From NCBI GenBank assembly GCA_025935735.1, contig JAICUS010000370.1, positions 1 to 6,286 of the forward strand: a DNA stretch of 6,286 nucleotides, given 5' to 3'. Every line of letters begins with the position of its first letter. Within the stretch, counting starts at the first letter, position 1. The notes under the pieces were generated by a model, which was given only the letters and a program-made list of their open reading frames with translations, had not been told where the DNA came from and made no database searches. Below, in pieces: positions 1-4,563 of the stretch. The translations under genes and the position numbers were made by a program. Source of the DNA: Solirubrobacteraceae bacterium (GTDB lineage Bacteria > Actinomycetota > Thermoleophilia > Solirubrobacterales > Solirubrobacteraceae).

Positions 1-233
1 AGCGCGAGGCCCTCGGACTGCGTCCACTCACCGGCCGGGTCGTCGGCGTAGAAGATCTTGGGGCCGTAGAACGGGTTCGTCACCGTGACGAACACGCGGC
101 CGGTGCGCGGATCGCGCATCGCGTACTCGACCGGCTCGCCGGCGAACGCCCGCGCGGCCACCTCGAACCCGCCGCCCGGCTCGCCCTCCAGCGCGAACAG
201 GCCCTTCTTCGTGCCCACCAGCAGCTCCGTCAT
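1..233 (-). CDS. BNR/YVTN-type beta-propeller protein (sialidase-like fold), 3' part cut by window edge
   Basis: Only the first 77 residues are in the window; the gene runs off the left end. The protein opens with MTELLVGTKKGLF, an opening typical of actinobacterial proteins annotated as BNR-repeat or exo-alpha-sialidase-like. Further on, a YGPKIFYADD stretch and GEWTQSEGL look like the first blade of a beta-propeller with an Asp-box-like turn. No signal peptide is visible, so a cytoplasmic location is likely. The ATG sits 2 nt after the stop of the MoaD-like gene and is preceded by a strong ribosome binding site (GGAGGAGGGTGAGC before ATG), so translation is probably coupled. True sialidase activity is unlikely to be inferable from the fold: many such proteins have no known substrate, and the catalytic part is not visible here. 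Function is unknown; the link to the ubiquitin-fold neighbour comes from operon structure. Confidence 0.75.
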   Translation of the reverse strand, partial: MTELLVGTKKGLFALEGEPGGGFEVAARAFAGEPVEYAMRDPRTGRVFVTVTNPFYGPKIFYADDPAGEWTQSEGLA

Positions 234-250
234 GCTCACCCTCCTCCTGA
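234..250 (-). promoter_or_regulatory. Strong Shine-Dalgarno site for the beta-propeller gene
   Basis: On the minus strand GGAGGAGGGTGAGC directly precedes the ATG at 233. It lies inside the last codons of the MoaD-like gene, whose Gly-rich C-terminus is partly encoded by the same G-run. It is the clearest SD in the window and fixes the beta-propeller start. Confidence 0.7.
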
Positions 251-496
251 GATCGCGGGCAGGACGTCGACCCGGTCGTCCTCGGCGACCGGCGTCTGCT
301 CTCCCCCGCGCTCGCCGTTCACGAACACGTTGATGTGGCGGCGGATCCGGCCCCGCTCGTCGAGGATCCAGCCCGCGAGCGGCGGCCGCGCCGCCTCCAA
401 GGCGCGCATCAGCTCGACAATGGTGGCGGCCTCGAGCGGATGCTCGCCCCCGCCCGCCATCGTCTTCAGCTGACCGCGCAGTCGTACCAGCGCCAT
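236..496 (-). CDS. MoaD/ThiS-family ubiquitin-like small protein with C-terminal Gly-Gly
   Basis: The protein has 86 residues. It begins with a first-strand pattern VRLRGQLKTMAGGG, has a helix around residues 25-37 (TIVELMRALEAARPP), then HINVFVNGE near residues 54-62 and VDVLPAISGGG at the C-terminus. This is the beta-grasp layout of MoaD, ThiS and archaeal SAMP-type ubiquitin-like proteins. In these families the terminal Gly-Gly is adenylated by an E1-like enzyme and then carries sulfur or is joined to a lysine. No E1-like (MoeB/ThiF), MoaE or ThiG gene is in the window, so molybdopterin or thiazole synthesis cannot be assigned. It could equally be a sulfur carrier for another pathway or a protein modifier. 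The first ATG is chosen because it preserves the first beta strand; its ribosome binding site is weak. It lies 30 nt after the zinc-ribbon gene and 2 nt before the beta-propeller gene. Confidence 0.88.
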   Translation of the reverse strand: MALVRLRGQLKTMAGGGEHPLEAATIVELMRALEAARPPLAGWILDERGRIRRHINVFVNGERGGEQTPVAEDDRVDVLPAISGGG

Positions 497-507
497 GTGC
501 CTACAGA

Positions 508-522
508 CCGGCGCGGCGCCGG
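508..522. repeat. Short perfect GC dyad between zinc-ribbon and MoaD-like genes
   Basis: The 15-nt sequence CCGGCGCGGCGCCGG has 7-nt arms around a single central base, or a 6-bp stem with a 3-nt loop as RNA. It fills most of the 30-nt gap between the zinc-ribbon stop and the MoaD-like ATG. No T-run follows it on the minus strand, so it is not a standard terminator. It could modulate operon expression or be chance in this GC-rich sequence. Confidence 0.35.
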
Positions 523-526
523 AAAC

Positions 527-802
527 TCATCGCTGGACGACCGTGACCACGACACGGGCCGGCCGGGTGGGCGCGGCGAGGGAGAGGAACTCGCGCGCAT
601 GCCCGCTGCGCAGGCAGTACGGGCAGATCAGCAGCGTGGCCGGCCGGACCGGCACGTGCAGCGGCACGGGCGCGTCGCAGTCCGGGCAGGCCATCGTGCC
701 CGTGCCGACCACGGTGGAGCGCCCGACGCGGTACTCCTCGTGGTGGGTGCCCCCGCCTTGGCTGACGGGATCGAACCCCTCGCCGGTGCGCTCGAAGGCC
801 AT
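527..802 (-). CDS. Small zinc-ribbon protein of unknown function
   Basis: The protein has 91 residues with two CPxC knuckles, Cys39-Pro-Asp-Cys42 and Cys60-Pro-Tyr-Cys63, spaced as in a compact zinc ribbon. A strand-rich tail (PARVVVTVVQR) follows. The N-terminal 36 residues, which include a His-His-Glu-Glu-Tyr stretch, have no motif I recognise. It is the first gene of a minus-strand operon with the MoaD-like and beta-propeller genes. The ATG at 802 is preferred over an internal Met at residue 37 (ATG at 693) because a -10 box lies 7 nt before it, which suits a leaderless mRNA. The shorter form would keep all four cysteines and cannot be excluded. It might bind zinc, nucleic acid or a partner protein; nothing in the sequence decides between these. 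Confidence 0.75.
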   Translation of the reverse strand: MAFERTGEGFDPVSQGGGTHHEEYRVGRSTVVGTGTMACPDCDAPVPLHVPVRPATLLICPYCLRSGHAREFLSLAAPTRPARVVVTVVQR

Positions 803-809
803 GTGTTCG

Positions 810-837
810 ATTCTACGGGGGCGCGCGCGTGTGTCTG
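810..837 (-). promoter_or_regulatory. Putative promoter of the zinc-ribbon operon, leaderless type
   Basis: On the minus strand there is a TAGAAT -10 box (815-810), followed by only 7 nt before the ATG at 802. Transcription would therefore start at or within one base of the start codon. A partial -35 match, CAGACA (837-832), lies 16 nt upstream of the -10. No Shine-Dalgarno sequence is present, as expected for a leaderless gene. TANNNT boxes at this distance are common before leaderless actinobacterial genes. Confidence 0.55.
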
Positions 838-938
838 CGGGCGTGCGGGCGGGCTCGGCGAACTGCGGCTGGGTAGGGAAGCGGTCGGCCTTGGGTCCGG
901 GTCGGAGGGTCAGGCTCGATCCCTCATGCGGCCGCAGC

Positions 939-962
939 GATCACGCTCGACCGCGAGCGATC
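939..962. repeat. Imperfect hairpin inside the intergenic element
   Basis: CGCTCG (944-949) and CGAGCG (954-959) form a 6-bp stem around a 4-nt loop, ACCG. Alternatively a slightly longer stem forms by pairing the flanking GATC copies (939-942 and 959-962) with a 2-nt bulge. It is short, and its significance rests on its position next to the stronger dyad at 974-1022. Confidence 0.35.
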
Positions 963-973
963 GGTGTCCCGTG

Positions 974-1022
974 GGGGTGGGTCACAAGACCTTCGCATGC
1001 GACAGCTCTCGTGACCCACCCC
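974..1022. repeat. 12-bp inverted repeat enclosing a 10-bp palindrome
   Basis: GGGGTGGGTCAC (974-985) is exactly complementary to GTGACCCACCCC (1011-1022). After one mismatch the stem gains 3 bp (AGA 987-989 with TCT 1007-1009). The loop contains the perfect palindrome TCGCATGCGA (993-1002). As RNA or extruded single-stranded DNA this would be a long hairpin with a self-complementary loop; as duplex DNA it could be nested binding sites. No T-run follows on either strand, so it is not a typical intrinsic terminator, and it lies upstream of both divergent genes where a terminator is not needed. Confidence 0.55.
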
Positions 1023-1114
1023 TTCGCCGGCACGACCGAAACGACCATCCGCGCACCGCGGCCAGGGCTCTTGCTCCCCTACCCAGCCGCAGTTCGCCGG
1101 ACCCGGCGGGCGGT

Positions 1115-1126
1115 CACACTTGGCCG
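1115..1126 (+). promoter_or_regulatory. Weak -10-like box just before the hydrolase start
   Basis: CACACT (1115-1120) differs by one base from a TANNNT -10 box and is followed by 6 nt before the GTG at 1127. It would give a leaderless mRNA, matching the absence of a Shine-Dalgarno sequence there. No convincing -35 is visible; the upstream bases belong to the right arm of the inverted repeat. Confidence 0.3.
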
Positions 1127-1735
1127 GTGCCGATCGAGCTCGCCACCCCGCACGGCCCCGCGCGGGTCCACCTGCACCCGTCCGAGGCACCGCGCGCAGC
1201 GCTCGTTCTGGGCCACGGCGCCGGCGGCGGCGTCAACGCGCCGGACCTCGTGCAGGCCACGGACGTCGCCGTGGCTGCGAATACCACCGTCGCGCTGGTC
1301 GAGCAGCCCTACCGCGTGGCCGGGCGGCGCTCGCCGCCGCGCGCGCCGGTGCTGGACGCCGCCTGGGTCGCCGTCCTCGACCAGCTGCGCGCCGGCCCAC
1401 TCAACCGGCTGCCGCTCATCGTGGGCGGCCGCTCGTCCGGCGCGCGCGTGGCCTGCCGGACCGCGAAAGAGACCGGCGCGATCGCCGTGCTCTGCCTCGC
1501 CTTCCCGCTCCAGCCCCCGGGCGGGCGGCCGAGCCGGCAGCCGGAGCTCGACGCCGTCGCCGTGCCCGTGCTGATCGTGCAGGGCGAGAGCGATTCCTTC
1601 GGCATGCCCGAGCCCGCGCCCGGGCGCACCGTCGTCCGCCTGCGCGGCACCCACGCCCTGCGCAGCGACGCCGCCGGGCTGCGCGCGGCGGTCGGCGAGT
1701 GGTTGAAGACGGTCACGCCGCCGCGGTCAGCCTGA
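1127..1735 (+). CDS. Small alpha/beta hydrolase, KANL3/Tex30-like (dienelactone hydrolase-like)
   Basis: From the GTG start the protein has 202 residues. It shows a full alpha/beta-hydrolase layout: an oxyanion-loop motif HGAGGG (residues 30-35), a nucleophile elbow GRSSG with Ser103, an acid in GESDSFG (Asp156), and His176 in GTHALR. Short length and HGAGGG fit the bacterial KANL3/Tex30-like hydrolases. Substrate is unknown; ester or thioester hydrolysis is the family expectation. No signal peptide or membrane segment is seen, so it is probably cytoplasmic. The frame stays open far upstream, but that stretch runs through the inverted-repeat element and antisense to the minus-strand operon; similarity to the family begins with PIELATPHG. 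The 3' end overlaps the end of the convergent antiporter gene by 23 bp. Confidence 0.85.
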   Translation: MPIELATPHGPARVHLHPSEAPRAALVLGHGAGGGVNAPDLVQATDVAVAANTTVALVEQPYRVAGRRSPPRAPVLDAAWVAVLDQLRAGPLNRLPLIVGGRSSGARVACRTAKETGAIAVLCLAFPLQPPGGRPSRQPELDAVAVPVLIVQGESDSFGMPEPAPGRTVVRLRGTHALRSDAAGLRAAVGEWLKTVTPPRSA

Positions 1736-3596
1736 TCTGCTCGCGGCGCTGGGCGGCCTTGACCGCCGCGGTCAGGGTGTGGACGTCGTAGGCGCCGTAG
1801 TGGCGGCGGCCGTTGACGAAGAACGTCGGCGTGCCCGCCACGCCGCTCGCGTCGGCGCTGGCCACGTCCTCGGCGATCCGCGGCAGCTGGCGGTGGTGGG
1901 ACAGGTCGTCCCAGAAGCGCTCCATGTCGAGGCCGATCTCCTCGGCGTGGCGGCCGAGGTCGAGCAGCTCCTGGTCGGCCAGCAGCCGGTCGTGCATGTC
2001 CCAGTAGCGGCCCTGTGCGGCGGCCGCCTCGGCCGCCTCGGCCGCCACCTCGGCGCGCGGGTGCACATCGTTCAAAGGCAGGTGGCGCCAGACGTAGCGC
2101 AGGTCGGCGCCGAAGGAGCCCAGCAGCTCGCGGATCACCACCTCGGCCTGGCCGCAGTACGGGCACTCGAAGTCGCCGTACTCCAGCAGCGTCACCGCGG
2201 CGTCCTCGCCGCCGCGGATGTGGTCGCGGGCCGGGTCGACCTCGTCCGCCAGGTCGAGCAGGTCGTCCGCCGTGCCGGCGAGCTGGCGCGCCCGCAGCTC
2301 CTGCGGCAGCCGGCGGATGAGCCGGAACGCGCCCCAGGCGCCGAGCGTCGATACCACGACCGAGCCGATCACGCCGAGCTTGGCCTCGGCCAGCGCCTGC
2401 CCGTGGAACGCCAGGCCGGCGATCAGCAGCGAGACGGTGAACCCCATGCCCGCGGCCACGCCGCCGGCCGCGAGCACCGGCCAGCTGAGCTGGCGCTCGA
2501 CCCCGAGGAAGCGCACCGACAGCCAGGAGCCGAACGTGATCCCCAGCGGCTTGCCGACCACGTAGGCGACCAGGATCCCCAGCGTGATCGGCGACGTCAC
2601 CGCCGCGCGCAGCAGATCGCCGTCGACGTGCGTGCCGGCGTTGGCCAGCGCGAACAGCGGGACGATCACGTAGCTCGTCCACGGGTGCAGGACGTACTGG
2701 AGCCGCTCGTTGGGCGAGATGGCGAACGCCAGCCCGCGCGAGGCCGAGCGGGCCAGCTCCGGCGTCGGCTGCTCGCGGAACGAGCGCGTCAGCGCGGTCA
2801 CCTGCTCCAGCTGCGTGCGCTCGGGCGGATACGCGCCGGTGACCAGCCCGACCGCCAGCCCGGCGATCACCGGGTCGATGCCCGAAGCGTGCAGGGCGAC
2901 CCACACGCCCGCCCCGACCACCGCCGCCGCCTTCAGCCGCCACTCCGCCGGCGCCCAGCGCAGCGCGAACAGCGACGCCAGCAGGGCCACGGCGATGACG
3001 AGCGGCGTCACCGCCAGGTGCTCGGTGTAGGCCACCGCGATGACCCCGAGCGCGACGAGGTCGTCGAACACCGAGGCGGTGAGCATCGCGACCCGCAGCC
3101 GCGTGCCGTTGCGGGCCAGGAGCCCGAGCAGCCCGAGCATGAACGCCGTGTCGGTGGACATCGCCGCGCCCCAGCCCCGCGCGCTCGGCGTGCCGGCGTT
3201 GAACGCCAGGAAGATCGCCACCGGCAGCGCCAGGCCGCCGAGCGCGGCGGCGAACGGGATCGTCGCCCGCCGGCGCTCGCGCAGCGCGCCCACGTCGAGC
3301 TCGCGCTTGGCCTCCAGCCCCACGACGAGGAAGAAGAACGTCATCAGCCCCGAGTCGACCCAGTAGCGCAGCTCCTCGCCCAGCTCGTGCCCGCCGAGCC
3401 GGACCGCGAGATGCGTCGTCCAGAGGTCCTCGTAGGACGTCCACCACGGCGAGTTCGCCCACACCAGCGCCGCCACCGCGGCGCCGAGCAGCGCCACCGC
3501 GCCGGCGGACTGCGTGTTGAGGAAGTCGCGCAGCGGCGCGGCGAGGTTGCGCGCCCACGCCGTGCGCTCGGTCAGGCCGGGGGCGGCAGCAGCCAT
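1713..3596 (-). CDS. nhaA: Na+/H+ antiporter NhaA fused to a C-terminal DsbA-like thioredoxin domain
   Basis: The protein has 627 residues, against about 390 for a plain NhaA. Residues about 20-430 are the antiporter: STDTAF (Asp149, matching the TM IV TD motif of E. coli), FDDL (Asp178-Asp179, the TM V ion-binding pair), and VGKPLGI (Lys349, matching the TM X lysine). All key residues are present, so electrogenic Na+/H+ exchange at the inner membrane is expected. Residues about 455-627 form a DsbA-type thioredoxin domain with CPYC (Cys478, Cys481) in EYGDFECPYCG and the cis-proline motif GTP (Pro590) in VAGTPTFFVNG. NhaA termini are cytoplasmic, so the redox domain should face the cytosol. 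NhaA-thioredoxin fusions are a known architecture in actinobacteria; the purpose of the fusion is unclear. The ATG overlaps the end of the DUF6510 gene by 25 bp with a GGGG ribosome binding site 5 nt upstream. It is the last gene of the operon. Confidence 0.95.
   Translation of the reverse strand: MAAAAPGLTERTAWARNLAAPLRDFLNTQSAGAVALLGAAVAALVWANSPWWTSYEDLWTTHLAVRLGGHELGEELRYWVDSGLMTFFFLVVGLEAKRELDVGALRERRRATIPFAAALGGLALPVAIFLAFNAGTPSARGWGAAMSTDTAFMLGLLGLLARNGTRLRVAMLTASVFDDLVALGVIAVAYTEHLAVTPLVIAVALLASLFALRWAPAEWRLKAAAVVGAGVWVALHASGIDPVIAGLAVGLVTGAYPPERTQLEQVTALTRSFREQPTPELARSASRGLAFAISPNERLQYVLHPWTSYVIVPLFALANAGTHVDGDLLRAAVTSPITLGILVAYVVGKPLGITFGSWLSVRFLGVERQLSWPVLAAGGVAAGMGFTVSLLIAGLAFHGQALAEAKLGVIGSVVVSTLGAWGAFRLIRRLPQELRARQLAGTADDLLDLADEVDPARDHIRGGEDAAVTLLEYGDFECPYCGQAEVVIRELLGSFGADLRYVWRHLPLNDVHPRAEVAAEAAEAAAAQGRYWDMHDRLLADQELLDLGRHAEEIGLDMERFWDDLSHHRQLPRIAEDVASADASGVAGTPTFFVNGRRHYGAYDVHTLTAAVKAAQRREQIRLTAAA
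2022..2045. repeat. Short 9-bp tandem repeat coding Glu-Ala-Ala
   Basis: GGCCGCCTC occurs twice in tandem (2022-2030, 2031-2039), followed by a partial third copy. On the coding minus strand it encodes the Ala/Glu-rich helix AAEAAEAAAAQG in the thioredoxin domain of the antiporter fusion. It is in frame and may vary in copy number by slippage without breaking the gene. Confidence 0.45.
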
Positions 3597-3820
3597 GTTC
3601 CCCGCAGGCTGACGGCGTAGCCGCCGGCGCGCTCGACGACCACCGCCGCGACGTCCCCGCAGGCCGGGCAGCGCAGCACGAAGCCCGCGCCGCGGTAGAG
3701 CGGGTGCTCGGCCACCACCCGCACCTGCCGGCAGGACCCGCAGCGCCGCGGCGCGGCGGTCACGTCGGCGCCGAAGAGCTCCGCCAGCGCGCCCGCGAGC
3801 TCGTTGCCGTCGGTGTGCAT
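3572..3820 (-). CDS. DUF6510-family small zinc-ribbon protein
   Basis: The protein has 82 residues from the ATG. It opens with DGNELAGALAELFGADVTAA, the conserved start of DUF6510 proteins, then carries Cys27-Gly-Ser-Cys30 and Cys51-Pro-Ala-Cys54, enough for one zinc ribbon, and ends with a strand-rich SLRGTWLL segment. Function is not established. From memory, such genes are often next to cytoplasmic molybdopterin oxidoreductases and their flavin reductases in actinobacteria, as here; a role as a small metal-binding partner is inference. The ATG at 3820 is preferred over a TTG at 3826 because a GGGGGG run ends 6 nt upstream of the ATG, while the TTG overlaps both that run's end and the preceding stop. 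It starts 2 nt after the reductase gene and overlaps the antiporter gene by 25 bp. Confidence 0.85.
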   Translation of the reverse strand: MHTDGNELAGALAELFGADVTAAPRRCGSCRQVRVVAEHPLYRGAGFVLRCPACGDVAAVVVERAGGYAVSLRGTWLLPPPA

Positions 3821-3822
3821 GC

Positions 3823-4563
3823 TCAACCCCCCGTGTTCCCGAAGCGCTCCGTGCGGACGGCCGCCGGGTCGTGCCCGATCTCCACCAGCAGCCGGGCCGC
3901 CTCCTCCACGAACGGCGTCGGCCCGCAGACGTAGACGTGCGCGCCGGGGCCCGGTCCGACCTCGCGCAGCATCGCCGCGTCGACCCGCCGCGTGTACCCC
4001 GCCCAGTCCGGCGGCGACTCGCGCGTCAGGGTCACGTGCGCCGGCACGCCGGACGCCTCGAGCTCGGACCGGTAGATGATGTCCGCCCGGGTCTTGACCG
4101 ACAGCAGCAGCCGGGCGTCGACGGAGGATCCCGCGGCGCGGCGGTGGCGGATCATGGCCATGAGCGGCACGACGCCGGAGCCGCCGGCCACCAGCAGCAG
4201 CGGGCCGCCGTCCGCCGCCGACCAGGTGAAGTAGCCGCCGATCGGCCCGCGCAGCTCGAACCGGTCGCCCGGCGCTGCGACGCCGACCAGATAGGGCGAC
4301 ACCTCGCCGTCCTCCAGCTCCTCCACGGTCAGCTCGAGGTCCGGGGACTCGGGCGCCGAGGCGATCGAATACGAGCGCTGCGCCTGATAGCCGTCCTCGG
4401 CGGTCAGCCGGACGTCGACGTGCTGGCCGGCCTGATGCCCCGGCCAGCCGGGGACGTCGAGCACCAATGTCCTGACGTTCGGCGCCTCGGTCCGGACGGA
4501 CCGGACCGTGGCGACCCGCCAGCGCGCCGGCGCTAGTCGCCCCAGTACCGCTGCTCGCGCCAC
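3823..4563 (-). CDS. FAD/NAD(P)-binding oxidoreductase of the ferredoxin reductase family
   Basis: The protein has 246 residues from a GTG. The FAD-binding barrel carries RSYSIAS (residues 63-69, the RxYS flavin motif) and GPIGGYF (106-112). The NAD(P)-binding half carries GGSGVVP (127-133) and CGP (213-215), and the protein ends ERFGNTGG. It lacks the extra [2Fe-2S] ferredoxin domain of phthalate-dioxygenase-type reductases, so it is a two-domain electron-transfer flavoprotein, probably cytoplasmic. Directly following the molybdopterin oxidoreductase, it likely passes electrons between NAD(P)H and that enzyme, perhaps through a separate carrier. The start is uncertain: no ATG, GTG or TTG lies between the preceding stop and the first barrel strand, so the nearest in-frame candidate is GTG 4563, which overlaps the upstream gene by 31 bp and has a weak ribosome binding site. 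A CTG at 4548 is an alternative. Confidence 0.92.
   Translation of the reverse strand: MARAAVLGRLAPARWRVATVRSVRTEAPNVRTLVLDVPGWPGHQAGQHVDVRLTAEDGYQAQRSYSIASAPESPDLELTVEELEDGEVSPYLVGVAAPGDRFELRGPIGGYFTWSAADGGPLLLVAGGSGVVPLMAMIRHRRAAGSSVDARLLLSVKTRADIIYRSELEASGVPAHVTLTRESPPDWAGYTRRVDAAMLREVGPGPGAHVYVCGPTPFVEEAARLLVEIGHDPAAVRTERFGNTGG

Larger units (their letters stand above)
856..1099. repeat. Structured non-coding element bounded by a perfect 23-bp inverted repeat (MITE-like)
   Basis: Bases 856-878 and 1077-1099 are exact reverse complements, with the arm centre GCGGCTGGGTAGGG on the left and CCCTACCCAGCCGC on the right. Pairing can extend outward imperfectly: 850-853 matches 1102-1105 after two non-matching positions. 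The 198-nt interior holds further dyads at 939-962 and 974-1022. No convincing reading frame or transposase lies inside. The element occupies most of the 324-nt gap between two divergent genes. Removing it would leave roughly 80 nt that still contain the promoter-like sites of both flanking genes, as expected for an inserted miniature element. The flanks share GGCGGGC (848-854 and 1105-1111), but not symmetrically about the repeat, so no target duplication is claimed. A structured regulatory RNA or a protein-binding region is the alternative. Confidence 0.6.

Noticed and set aside
974..1022. Intrinsic transcription terminator
   Set aside because: No T-run follows on either strand and it sits upstream of both divergent genes.
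856..1099. Retron-type ncRNA, with the 23-bp arms as a1/a2 repeats
   Set aside because: No reverse transcriptase or effector gene is adjacent in the window; both neighbours are ordinary hydrolase and zinc-ribbon genes.
848..1111. GGCGGGC on both sides as a target-site duplication
   Set aside because: The two copies are 1 nt and 5 nt from the perfect inverted repeat, and the motif is too common in this GC-rich sequence to count as evidence of insertion.
335..1126. Upstream extension of the hydrolase frame on the plus strand
   Set aside because: It runs antisense to the MoaD-like and zinc-ribbon genes and through the inverted-repeat element; the hydrolase family begins near PIELATPHG.
924..1190. 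An 88-residue minus-strand open frame covering much of the inverted-repeat element
   Set aside because: No start context or domain, overlaps the hydrolase start antisense, and its sequence is dictated by the palindromes.
1309..3558. A 749-residue open frame on the minus strand, shifted relative to nhaA
   Set aside because: It is a frame-shadow of nhaA and of the antisense of the hydrolase; composition is Arg/Gly/Ala-rich with no recognisable fold.
1779..3620. A 613-residue open frame on the plus strand
   Set aside because: It is antisense to the well-supported nhaA fusion, its product is an Arg/His/Gln-rich low-complexity string with no domain, and such frames arise from lack of stop codons in GC-rich DNA.
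3821..3826. TTG at 3826 as the start of the DUF6510 gene
   Set aside because: It would add only two residues, abuts the G-run that serves as ribosome binding site, and the ATG at 3820 has better spacing.
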